From Deltaproteobacteria bacterium (GTDB lineage Bacteria > Desulfobacterota > Desulfomonilia > UBA1062): 5,886 bases of DNA. Position numbers and translations under genes: made by a program. Numbering within the stretch: position 1 is the stretch's first letter; each line of letters begins with the position of its first letter. Below are positions 1-4,612 of the stretch, piece by piece. The stretch is taken from NCBI GenBank assembly GCA_020053185.1, contig JAGVNP010000085.1:1-5886 (forward strand), given 5' to 3'. Below the pieces are notes generated by a model. That model had not been told where the DNA came from, did no database searches, and saw only the letters and a list, made by a program, of their open reading frames with translations.

Positions 1-817
1 AAACAAATCGCATCTGCTCGGTATTTTTTATGCCTACAAGCTCAGCAAGAGAGCCTGTGAAAGTTTTTCGGCCAAAGGCTTTTGCTACCTTGATAAGGTG
101 GGAGAACCTGATCGTAAACTCGGAATGCTGAAAGAGTTTTATTTCACGCGGGAATCCGTTAAGGCTAAGCCCGTCTTTGAGGTAGTCCATAGCTTCAGGA
201 ATGATTGGATCGCTCGAATGCTCGCTTAAGAATGCAGGGATTTTATTTTTGCAGATCTGCTCTACGATCTGTATGGCACCAATGTTGAGATTGAAAAGGC
301 CCTTTTCAGGTATCTCTAGATCATATTTTTTTACCAACGCCAGCGCATCATCAGGCAGGTTTTGTGCATCAAGATTCATCCATGTGGGTAAGTCGCCGAT
401 CATCTCATTCAAAATAAGCAGATCAATGTTTTTCAGGCCATCCAGGATCTCTGTGACATCTGCATTGATAAAGGTAATGAGGTTTTTCCATGAACTAAGC
501 TTTTTTCTCTGCACATTGAGCAGGTTTTTTGAGAGATCGACCATGAATGCATGTTTGATTAGATTCGAGTATGCCCCAAACAGGCCGTTCATGAGACTTC
601 CGTAGCCGCCGCCGATTTCCATGATTCGGCTGCCGTTTTTGAGTAAATTTTCTTTTACAAGAAGCTCGCCGATCATTGCGCCATAGGGTTTTGGCTCTTT
701 GATCGCTACCATGTAAGGAGAATCTTTTAATGCAAGCGACTCGCAGATAGTGAATTCTTTCATCAGATCGAGCGGTGAATCTTTGTGATAAGTATACGTG
801 GTATTGATCTTTTTCAT
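1..817 (-). CDS. SAM-dependent methyltransferase, C-terminally truncated by window edge
   Basis: The reading frame is open for 272 codons from ATG at 817-815 to the left edge of the window, so the C terminus is missing. It is probably a class I S-adenosylmethionine-dependent methyltransferase. Residues 64-75 read RIMEIGGGYGSL, a glycine-rich motif I. A downstream acidic strand end, MVDLS (92-96), could be motif II, and LLILNEMIGDLPT (133-145) could be the motif IV region. That NE...LP pattern recalls the MidA/NDUFAF7 (Methyltransf_28) family, but I would not assign it there. The stretch HSEFTIRFSHLIKVAKAFG (231-249) is also consistent with a methyltransferase strand and helix. An in-frame TAA lies six codons upstream, so ATG 817 is the first possible start. 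No good Shine-Dalgarno precedes it. The gene is divergent from the other genes. The substrate is unknown, and a role in the peptide cassette is possible but not shown. Confidence 0.85.
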   Translation of the reverse strand, partial: MKKINTTYTYHKDSPLDLMKEFTICESLALKDSPYMVAIKEPKPYGAMIGELLVKENLLKNGSRIMEIGGGYGSLMNGLFGAYSNLIKHAFMVDLSKNLLNVQRKKLSSWKNLITFINADVTEILDGLKNIDLLILNEMIGDLPTWMNLDAQNLPDDALALVKKYDLEIPEKGLFNLNIGAIQIVEQICKNKIPAFLSEHSSDPIIPEAMDYLKDGLSLNGFPREIKLFQHSEFTIRFSHLIKVAKAFGRKTFTGSLAELVGIKNTEQMRFV

Positions 818-823
818 GATCGA

Positions 824-854
824 TGTGTACTTTATTTATATCTCTTTGTACACA
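824..854 (-). promoter_or_regulatory. Candidate -10 box inside a 7-bp dyad upstream of the methyltransferase
   Basis: Reading the minus strand, TATAAA (bases 840-835) matches five of six positions of a sigma-70 -10 box and lies 17 bp before the ATG. It sits at the centre of a perfect inverted repeat, TGTGTAC (824-830) and GTACACA (848-854), separated by 17 bp. That is the geometry of an operator overlapping a promoter. No convincing -35 box is visible at the right distance, so promoter activity is an inference. The arms could also form a hairpin in a longer transcript. Confidence 0.4.
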
Positions 855-863
855 AGCAGCCGT

Positions 864-912
864 GATTCGTAAATCGTAATTCGTAACCAGCATCCCGCAT
901 CCAGCATCTAAC
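864..912. repeat. Degenerate heptamer repeat, ATTCGT and ATCCAGC types
   Basis: Seven consecutive 7-bp units can be laid end to end here. Three are of the NATTCGT type (from 864) and are followed without a phase change by AACCAGC (885), ATCCCGC (892), ATCCAGC (899) and ATCTAAC (906). The ATCCAGC type recurs at 4619-4653. The stretch lies in the gap between the divergent methyltransferase and the toxin-antitoxin promoter, and I see no coding function for it. Confidence 0.7.
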
Positions 913-971
913 ATTCCCGATTGGTGCAATATGAATATTTAACTTGCAATTTTCACCTTTTTTTGTGGTTG

Positions 972-1000
972 TTGACATTAATCTCCAAGTAGATTAGTCT
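972..1000 (+). promoter_or_regulatory. Probable sigma-70 promoter of the toxin-antitoxin operon
   Basis: A perfect -35 box, TTGACA (972-977), is followed 17 bp later by TAGTCT (995-1000), a weak -10 box with three of six consensus positions. The antitoxin ATG is 24 bp beyond it, with its ribosome binding site in between. The poor -10 box is overlapped by dyad symmetry, which fits a promoter that is repressed by its own product. Confidence 0.6.
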
Positions 1001-1006
1001 ACTAAT
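979..1006. promoter_or_regulatory. Nested dyads, probable autoregulatory operator of the antitoxin
   Basis: Three overlapping perfect inverted repeats lie here: TAATCT-N6-AGATTA (979-996), AGTAGA-N4-TCTACT (988-1003) and ATTAG-N4-CTAAT (993-1006). They share a TAGATTAG-like half-site and cover the spacer and the -10 box of the promoter. Ribbon-helix-helix antitoxins commonly bind tandem half-sites as multimers and repress their own operon, so this is the expected site. Binding itself is inferred. Confidence 0.55.
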
Positions 1007-1023
1007 AGATCAAGGAGGAGTTT

Positions 1024-1263
1024 ATGCGAACGACAACAATCAGGATTCCGGAAGAAAAGAGAAATGCCTTAAAGGTCATTGCAAGCATTGAGCGGAAGGA
1101 TATGAAAAATATCATCTCGGAGTTAATCGATGAGTATTTAGAGCGGCATAAGGAAACCCTTGAATTACTCTCTCGTCCCGAATGGGTAGATCTTATAAAA
1201 AAGGGAAAGGAAGAGGTAAAGAAGGCTATTCCCGGAAAGAAGCTTAATGAGTTGGACGATTGA
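1024..1263 (+). CDS. Ribbon-helix-helix antitoxin of a type II toxin-antitoxin pair
   Basis: This 79-residue protein probably neutralises the toxin encoded just downstream and represses the operon. The N terminus (residues 3-9, TTTIRIP) looks like the beta strand of a ribbon-helix-helix (CopG/ParD-like) DNA-binding domain. Two helices follow, ending near IISELIDEYLERH (30-42). The charged C-terminal half (about 43-79) would be the toxin-binding segment. An ideal AGGAGG (1013-1018) lies five bases before the ATG. The 3' end overlaps the toxin gene by 17 bp, which suggests translational coupling. The short size, DNA-binding N terminus and RelE-like partner make the assignment fairly safe. The exact subfamily is not clear from sequence alone. 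Confidence 0.88.
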   Translation: MRTTTIRIPEEKRNALKVIASIERKDMKNIISELIDEYLERHKETLELLSRPEWVDLIKKGKEEVKKAIPGKKLNELDD

Positions 1264-1519
1264 GATCAAACCAAGTGCTGAAAAATCGTATCATAAGCTT
1301 ACCTCGGAAACGAAAAGGCGTATAAGGCAAGCGCTTGAAAAAATAGAGCAGGCAAAAGATCCTTTTTCTCACCCCGGAGTTAAGACCCTCGTTGGACCCC
1401 TAAAGGGTGACTATAGAGTTAGGGTTGGAGATTGGAGGATTTTATTTACCCCTGATCATGACAATAAAATACTTCATGTATACGCAATCCTTCCAAGGGC
1501 AAGCGCGTATAAAAAGTAG
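1247..1519 (+). CDS. RelE/ParE-superfamily toxin
   Basis: This 90-residue protein has the typical layout of the RelE/ParE toxin fold. It starts with the strand WTIEIKPSAEKSYHKL, followed by a helix rich in basic residues (about 20-37). The signature LKGDYRVRVGDWRILF (52-67) comes next, then a hydrophobic strand ILHVYAI and the C-terminal LPRASAYK (82-89). Members such as RelE cleave mRNA on the ribosome, while ParE poisons DNA gyrase; the sequence seen here leans towards RelE, but this is not certain. Arg84 near the C terminus is a candidate functional residue. The ATG lies inside the antitoxin gene, and only a weak GGAAAGAAG precedes it, so coupled translation is likely. The pair is a common accessory module and need not be connected with the peptide cassette. 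Confidence 0.88.
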   Translation: MSWTIEIKPSAEKSYHKLTSETKRRIRQALEKIEQAKDPFSHPGVKTLVGPLKGDYRVRVGDWRILFTPDHDNKILHVYAILPRASAYKK

Positions 1520-1535
1520 ACCCGCAATTCGAAAT

Positions 1536-1570
1536 CCCTGGCCCAGACCGCAGTGCGGATCGCACCAGGG
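1536..1570. promoter_or_regulatory. Interrupted palindrome after the toxin gene, function unknown
   Basis: A 35-bp near-symmetric element has CCCTGG (1536-1541) and CCAGGG (1565-1570) as outer arms. CCGCA-G-TGCGG (1548-1558) lies exactly in the centre, and the 6-bp gaps on each side are equal. It could be a protein-binding operator for the downstream cassette or an RNA hairpin with an internal loop. Only a short run of T follows it, so it is not a convincing intrinsic terminator. GGGCAGG (1568-1574) can also pair with CCTGCCC (1618-1624), which would compete with the outer arm. Confidence 0.45.
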
Positions 1571-1610
1571 CAGGCCGAAATTTTCCCATCCCGTAACCCG
1601 CAAGTTGTTC

Positions 1611-1639
1611 TTGACTTCCTGCCCGAAACCTTTTATTTT
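1611..1639 (+). promoter_or_regulatory. Probable sigma-70 promoter for the peptide cassette
   Basis: TTGACT (1611-1616) matches five of six positions of the -35 box. TATTTT (1634-1639), 17 bp further on, matches four of six positions of the -10 box. A TATTAT hexamer at 1644-1649 is a better -10 sequence but is badly spaced. The predicted leader would be about 100 bases long and contain the heptamer array at 1678-1733. No other promoter is evident before the candidate precursor gene. Confidence 0.5.
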
Positions 1640-1677
1640 ACTGTATTATTAGATTTTGCATCAGGTAGTTATCAACG

Positions 1678-1733
1678 AAGAACAAGGAACCAAGAACAAA
1701 GAACTACGAACATTGAACCTAGAACGTTGAACA
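1678..1733. repeat. Eight in-phase NNGAACN heptamers
   Basis: GAAC recurs exactly every seven bases through eight units, starting with AAGAACA (1678), AGGAACC (1685) and AAGAACA (1692) and ending with TTGAACA (1727). The flanking three positions vary while the GAAC core does not. The array ends eight bases before the precursor gene's ribosome binding site, so it forms much of the predicted 5' leader. Only this polarity is present here; no GTTC arm lies nearby. Confidence 0.85.
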
Positions 1734-1740
1734 TAACATA

Positions 1741-1746
1741 AGGAGG
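1741..1746 (+). promoter_or_regulatory. Strong Shine-Dalgarno site of the precursor gene
   Basis: A perfect AGGAGG stands five bases before ATG 1752. It fixes the start of the small downstream gene and argues that this short frame is translated. The initiation region is almost identical to that of the antitoxin gene (AAGGAGGAGTTYATG in both). Confidence 0.85.
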
Positions 1747-1751
1747 AGTTC

Positions 1752-1940
1752 ATGGCGGATAATAAAAAGAAATGGTCCAGGCCGCAGTTGATCGTGCTGG
1801 GGAGAGGAACGCCGGAGGAAAATGTGTTAATGGCTTGTAAAAACACAACACAAGCATCAAGTCCTAATAGTGTAAATAATACCAAATGCGGTATCGCTAA
1901 TTATGTATGCACGGATTGCAGTGGGCTAAGTAGCTCTTAA
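1752..1940 (+). CDS. Candidate RiPP precursor peptide (ScmA-like)
   Basis: This 62-residue peptide is probably the substrate of the modification enzymes that follow it. Its N-terminal half looks like a leader: a basic start (NKKKW), then RPQLIVLGRGTPEE (10-23) and NVLMACK (24-30). I recall the pattern W-x-x-P-x-L-x-V-L-x-R-x-x-P-E-E-x-V-L-x-x-C-K from other small proteins next to radical SAM genes, but cannot search for it. The rest (31-62) would be the core. It is rich in Asn, Ser and Thr, has Cys46, Cys53 and Cys56 plus Tyr51, and ends in SGLSSS. Cys29 sits at the leader-core junction. There is no signal peptide and no double-glycine site. The strong ribosome binding site and the position 44 bp before a radical SAM gene support the call. 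The name ScmA is a suggestion only. Confidence 0.75.
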   Translation: MADNKKKWSRPQLIVLGRGTPEENVLMACKNTTQASSPNSVNNTKCGIANYVCTDCSGLSSS

Positions 1941-1984
1941 TTTGCATAACTTTGTTTTTATTAAATGTTTTTTGATGTCAACTT

Positions 1985-4006
1985 GTGAAGGTTACTGTAT
2001 TAGAAAATAAGGTTCCCTACCTGCCATTAAAAGGAAATATTGATCCTACATATCGTTGTAATAATACTTGCAAACACTGTTGGTCATGGTTGTCGGAGAA
2101 TACCTCTAAAAAAAATGAAGAACTCACATTCGATGAGATTCATCGGATTATAGATGAAGCCAGGGCTCTGGGGTGTCGGCAATGGGCAATCTCTGGTGGT
2201 GAGCCAATGCTCAGAGACGATTTTACCGATATTTTCGATTACATAACACGAAAATCTGTTTCTTACAGCATAAACACAAACGGCACCCTGATAACACCCG
2301 CTATTGCAAAACTTCTCACTCGAAAAGGAGCCAAGATGGTTGCCCTGTATGGCGCAACAGCAGAGGTTCATGATTATATTACCCGGAATCCAGGATCTTT
2401 TGATGCGACCATGCGTGGGTTTGCCTATCTAAAAGAAGCTGGTGCAGGCTTTATTGTCCAGGTCATTCCCATACGCGATAGTTATCACCAGTTCAATGAG
2501 ATGATAAGCCTAGCTAAATCTTTAAGTCCGCATTGGCGTATAGGTGCTACATGGCTTTATTTATCGGCCTGCGGATCAAAAGCAAGAAATCGCGAAATCA
2601 TGCAACAGCGCCTCGATCCTGCTATTGTAGTTGAATTAGACAAGCCGGATATGAGCTATCAGTTTGACAGTTCTTCGTTCTTAGTTCCTCGTTCCTCGTT
2701 AGGACATGAAACCAACCATGAACCAAGAACCACGAACAAAGAATCCTATGACCACGAACCAAGAACCACGAACCAAGAACCCTATAACGAAGAACATCTC
2801 TTCGCTTCCTGCATCGCAAACCGACGCGATTTTCATATCGATCCCTATGGCCAGATGAGTTTCTGCTCTTTTATCAAAGATCCGAAACTGCGCTATGATC
2901 TCCGTAAAGGCACATTCCACGAAGCATGGGAGAAATTTATCCCATCGCTTGCAAATACTGTTTGTAGTAATGATGAGTACAGAAAAAACTGTGGAACATG
3001 CAATATGCGCTCGGACTGCCACTGGTGCCCGGTGTATGCTTATTTGGAACATGGCGGATATTCAGCCAAAGTGGAGTATCTCTGTGAGGTCGCAAAAGAA
3101 AACCGCAAATTCAAGGAGAACTGGAAAATGCAACATCGACGCTATTATGAAATTGCAGGGATTACCATACAGATAGACACTGATCTGCCCATTACTGAAA
3201 AAACATTCCATGAAAAACTCAATATATTCCAAATAGAAAAACCGGGGGAAGATGTTATCTCAATACATCATCATTTTGAACTCCCTGAACTCAAAAACAA
3301 AGATCTTGGCAGTGAAATTTACTGCAAGCCTCCCTGGGCAATCTATCGCAAGGATTACACATGGATCTATCTCGGTATTTCCACGCAAGCAGATGATCCG
3401 AGTCTGCATCGCGTGGCTGTGTTTAATGCGAAACACACGCAAGGGCGTATATACAGTCCCGATGGAAGTTTTTTCATTAAGGGTGGTTTGCATTCTCTAA
3501 CAATGTTTGCATCAGACCAAATCTTTCTCGCCCGAGTTCTCGCTGATCGGCAGGGCTGTTATCTCCATGCTGCAGGGATGGTTGTCGACGGCAAAGGGTA
3601 TCTATTCATCGGTCATTCTGAGGCTGGGAAATCCACCACAGTGACCATGCTCAAAGACGAAGGCGAGATACTTTGTGATGACCGCATAATTGTGAGAAGA
3701 TGGCCGGAAGGATTCAAGATCCACGGCACATGGAGTCACGGCGATGTGCCGATTGTATCCAACGGCTCTGCACCGCTCCATGCAATCCTCTTTATTGAAA
3801 AATCAGAAACCAACCGCATAATTCCTATTCAATCATCAAAGGAAATTGCAAAAAAACTCCTGTTCTTTGTCATCAAACCCCTGGTCACTGCTGACTGGTG
3901 GGAAAAGACCTTTGACCTGATCGAAAAAATTTCCCACGAAGTCCCTGCGTATACTATGGAGTTTGATAAGAGTGGGAAGATTATAGAAAGCATAAAACAG
4001 TTGTAA
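1985..4006 (+). CDS. Radical SAM/SPASM protein fused to an HPr-kinase-like (ScmC-like) domain
   Basis: The 673 residues hold two enzyme units. Residues 17-220 are a radical SAM core with the cluster motif CNNTCKHC (Cys25, Cys29, Cys32) and SGGEP (70-74). A SPASM domain follows, with auxiliary-cluster cysteines 276, 294, 336, 339, 345, 348 and 367; the spacing is C-X12-G-X4-C and then C-X2-C-X5-C-X2-C. From about 386 a ScmC-like region begins, containing HHHFELP and WAIYRKDYTWIYLGI. It leads into a P-loop, GHSEAGKST (543-551), and LCDDR (563-567), as in HPr kinase and PEP-carboxykinase-like kinases. The first unit would modify a peptide by radical chemistry, and the second may phosphorylate it. 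Residues about 229-268 are encoded by heptamer repeat DNA and sit in the core-SPASM linker. The GTG start is the first possible one after an in-frame TGA at 1973 and lacks a Shine-Dalgarno. No PqqD-like domain is evident. Confidence 0.88.
   Translation: MKVTVLENKVPYLPLKGNIDPTYRCNNTCKHCWSWLSENTSKKNEELTFDEIHRIIDEARALGCRQWAISGGEPMLRDDFTDIFDYITRKSVSYSINTNGTLITPAIAKLLTRKGAKMVALYGATAEVHDYITRNPGSFDATMRGFAYLKEAGAGFIVQVIPIRDSYHQFNEMISLAKSLSPHWRIGATWLYLSACGSKARNREIMQQRLDPAIVVELDKPDMSYQFDSSSFLVPRSSLGHETNHEPRTTNKESYDHEPRTTNQEPYNEEHLFASCIANRRDFHIDPYGQMSFCSFIKDPKLRYDLRKGTFHEAWEKFIPSLANTVCSNDEYRKNCGTCNMRSDCHWCPVYAYLEHGGYSAKVEYLCEVAKENRKFKENWKMQHRRYYEIAGITIQIDTDLPITEKTFHEKLNIFQIEKPGEDVISIHHHFELPELKNKDLGSEIYCKPPWAIYRKDYTWIYLGISTQADDPSLHRVAVFNAKHTQGRIYSPDGSFFIKGGLHSLTMFASDQIFLARVLADRQGCYLHAAGMVVDGKGYLFIGHSEAGKSTTVTMLKDEGEILCDDRIIVRRWPEGFKIHGTWSHGDVPIVSNGSAPLHAILFIEKSETNRIIPIQSSKEIAKKLLFFVIKPLVTADWWEKTFDLIEKISHEVPAYTMEFDKSGKIIESIKQL
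2670..2788. repeat. Inverted heptamer repeat inside the radical SAM-kinase gene
   Basis: Four GTTCYTN units in phase (2670-2697) are followed, after a gap of about 20 bp, by two runs of NNGAACN units (2718-2745 and 2754-2781). The unit CTATRAC closes each run (2746 and 2782). The arms are of opposite polarity and could fold back on each other. The reading frame stays open through the whole element. Its translation contains HEPRTTN twice (protein residues 245-251 and 257-263), a hydrophilic, low-complexity linker. Confidence 0.85.
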
Positions 4007-4010
4007 ATAC

Positions 4011-4166
4011 GTTCTTCGTTATTTCGTTCTTTGTTCTTCGTTAGGCAGTTCTTCGTTTTTTGTTATTTTGTTCCTTGTTGCTACATCTGTACTTATTTGT
4101 TATCTTGTCCTCGGATTTTTGATTTTTAACAAAGAACCAAGAACTAGGAACTAAGAACCTTGAATA
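4011..4166. repeat. Intergenic inverted heptamer element with long arms
   Basis: The left arm (4011-4080) is built of GTTCTTC, GTTCTTT and related units, with a few single-base phase slips. The right arm (4132-4166) has five units in exact phase: four NNGAACN followed by TTGAATA. Bases 4026-4042 can pair with 4128-4144 at 15 of 17 positions. The element fills the gap between the stop of the radical SAM-kinase gene and the start of the four-helix-bundle gene. The central 50 bp are T-rich and show no promoter I trust. A role as bidirectional terminator or transcript stabiliser is possible but not shown. Confidence 0.8.
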
Positions 4167-4169
4167 ACT

Positions 4170-4568
4170 ATGCGGATTGAAAAATTTGAAGACATAGAAT
4201 GTTGGCAACTGGGACGAACTCTTACATCCTGTATTTATGCAATAACAAAAGGGAGTGGTTTTTCAAAAGACTTTGGATTGAAAGACCAAATTCAGCGAGC
4301 ATCCAGTTCTGTTATGCATAATATAGCTGAAGGATTTGACAGCGGCAGCAATGCAGAATTTGTAAAATTTCTCCGCTATGCACAGAGATCATGCACGGAA
4401 GTACAAAGCGAACTCTATGTTGCTCTTGACCAAAAATATATATCCCAAGAGCAGTTTACAGAATTATATAATCTCACGCAGCATACTCGTTCCAAGATCG
4501 GAGCTTTCATCAAATACCTTCTCGAATACAGAACAAAGAACGAGATAACAAAGAACAAAAAACGATGA
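4170..4568 (+). CDS. Four-helix-bundle protein of the S23/Avd-like family
   Basis: This 132-residue protein matches the family first described from proteins encoded in intervening sequences of 23S rRNA genes; Avd of diversity-generating retroelements belongs to the same fold. Typical features are the opening FEDIECWQLGRTL (6-18), the helix GLKDQIQRASSSVMHNIAEGF (36-56, the usual RA-S-S-NIAEG pattern), and EFVKFLRYAQRSCTEVQSEL (63-82). A last helix ends near YLLEY (116-120). Its role here is unknown; members can bind nucleic acid, but no reverse transcriptase or rRNA is nearby. The final residues (RTKNEITKNKKR) are encoded by GAAC heptamer DNA, and the gene starts straight after another heptamer arm with no Shine-Dalgarno. 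It overlaps the next gene at ATGA (4565-4568). It may be a repeat-associated insertion rather than part of the cassette. Confidence 0.88.
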   Translation: MRIEKFEDIECWQLGRTLTSCIYAITKGSGFSKDFGLKDQIQRASSSVMHNIAEGFDSGSNAEFVKFLRYAQRSCTEVQSELYVALDQKYISQEQFTELYNLTQHTRSKIGAFIKYLLEYRTKNEITKNKKR

Positions 4569-4612
4569 ACAAAAAACCAAAAATTGAAAACAAAGAACAA
4601 GGAACAAAGAAC
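4531..4612. repeat. GAAC heptamers spanning the junction of two genes
   Basis: GAAC recurs at 4531, 4538, 4553, 4567, 4595, 4602 and 4609, mostly at multiples of seven with one slip. The stretch encodes the end of the four-helix-bundle protein and the first sixteen residues of the second radical SAM protein, so both termini appear to be grown from repeat DNA. Confidence 0.75.

Noticed and set aside
201..605. Plus-strand reading frame of 134 codons
   Set aside because: It lies antisense to the methyltransferase and starts without a ribosome binding site. The Phe/Ser-rich product looks like a shadow of the real frame.
818..850. Archaeal TATA box before the methyltransferase
   Set aside because: TATAAATA could be read that way, but the strong Shine-Dalgarno sites and sigma-70-like promoters elsewhere point to a bacterium.
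495..929. Long minus-strand reading frame of 144 codons
   Set aside because: It overlaps the methyltransferase gene in another minus-strand frame. Its translation is rich in Arg, His and Cys without any motif, while the frame starting at 817 gives a clear methyltransferase.
1678..1733. Array considered as CRISPR or as binding-site iterons
   Set aside because: The units are 7 bp with no spacers, so it is not CRISPR. No replication gene is nearby, and the same units occur inside coding DNA, so iterons are not supported.
1923..1940. Attenuator hairpin at the end of the precursor gene
   Set aside because: Only five pairs (GGGCT with AGCTC, one of them G-U) can form, and no clean T tract follows directly, so it is too weak to call.
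1984..1990. Earlier start for the first radical SAM gene
   Set aside because: An in-frame TGA at 1973-1975 leaves only three codons before GTG 1985, none of which is a usual start. The ATG at 1975 is out of frame.
2622..3052. Minus-strand frames across the repeat inside the radical SAM-kinase gene
   Set aside because: Their products are repeats of WFLV- and RGS-type residues read from the heptamers, with no independent gene signals.
4170..4568. Diversity-generating retroelement suggested by the Avd-like protein
   Set aside because: No reverse transcriptase and no template or variable repeat pair is present in the window.
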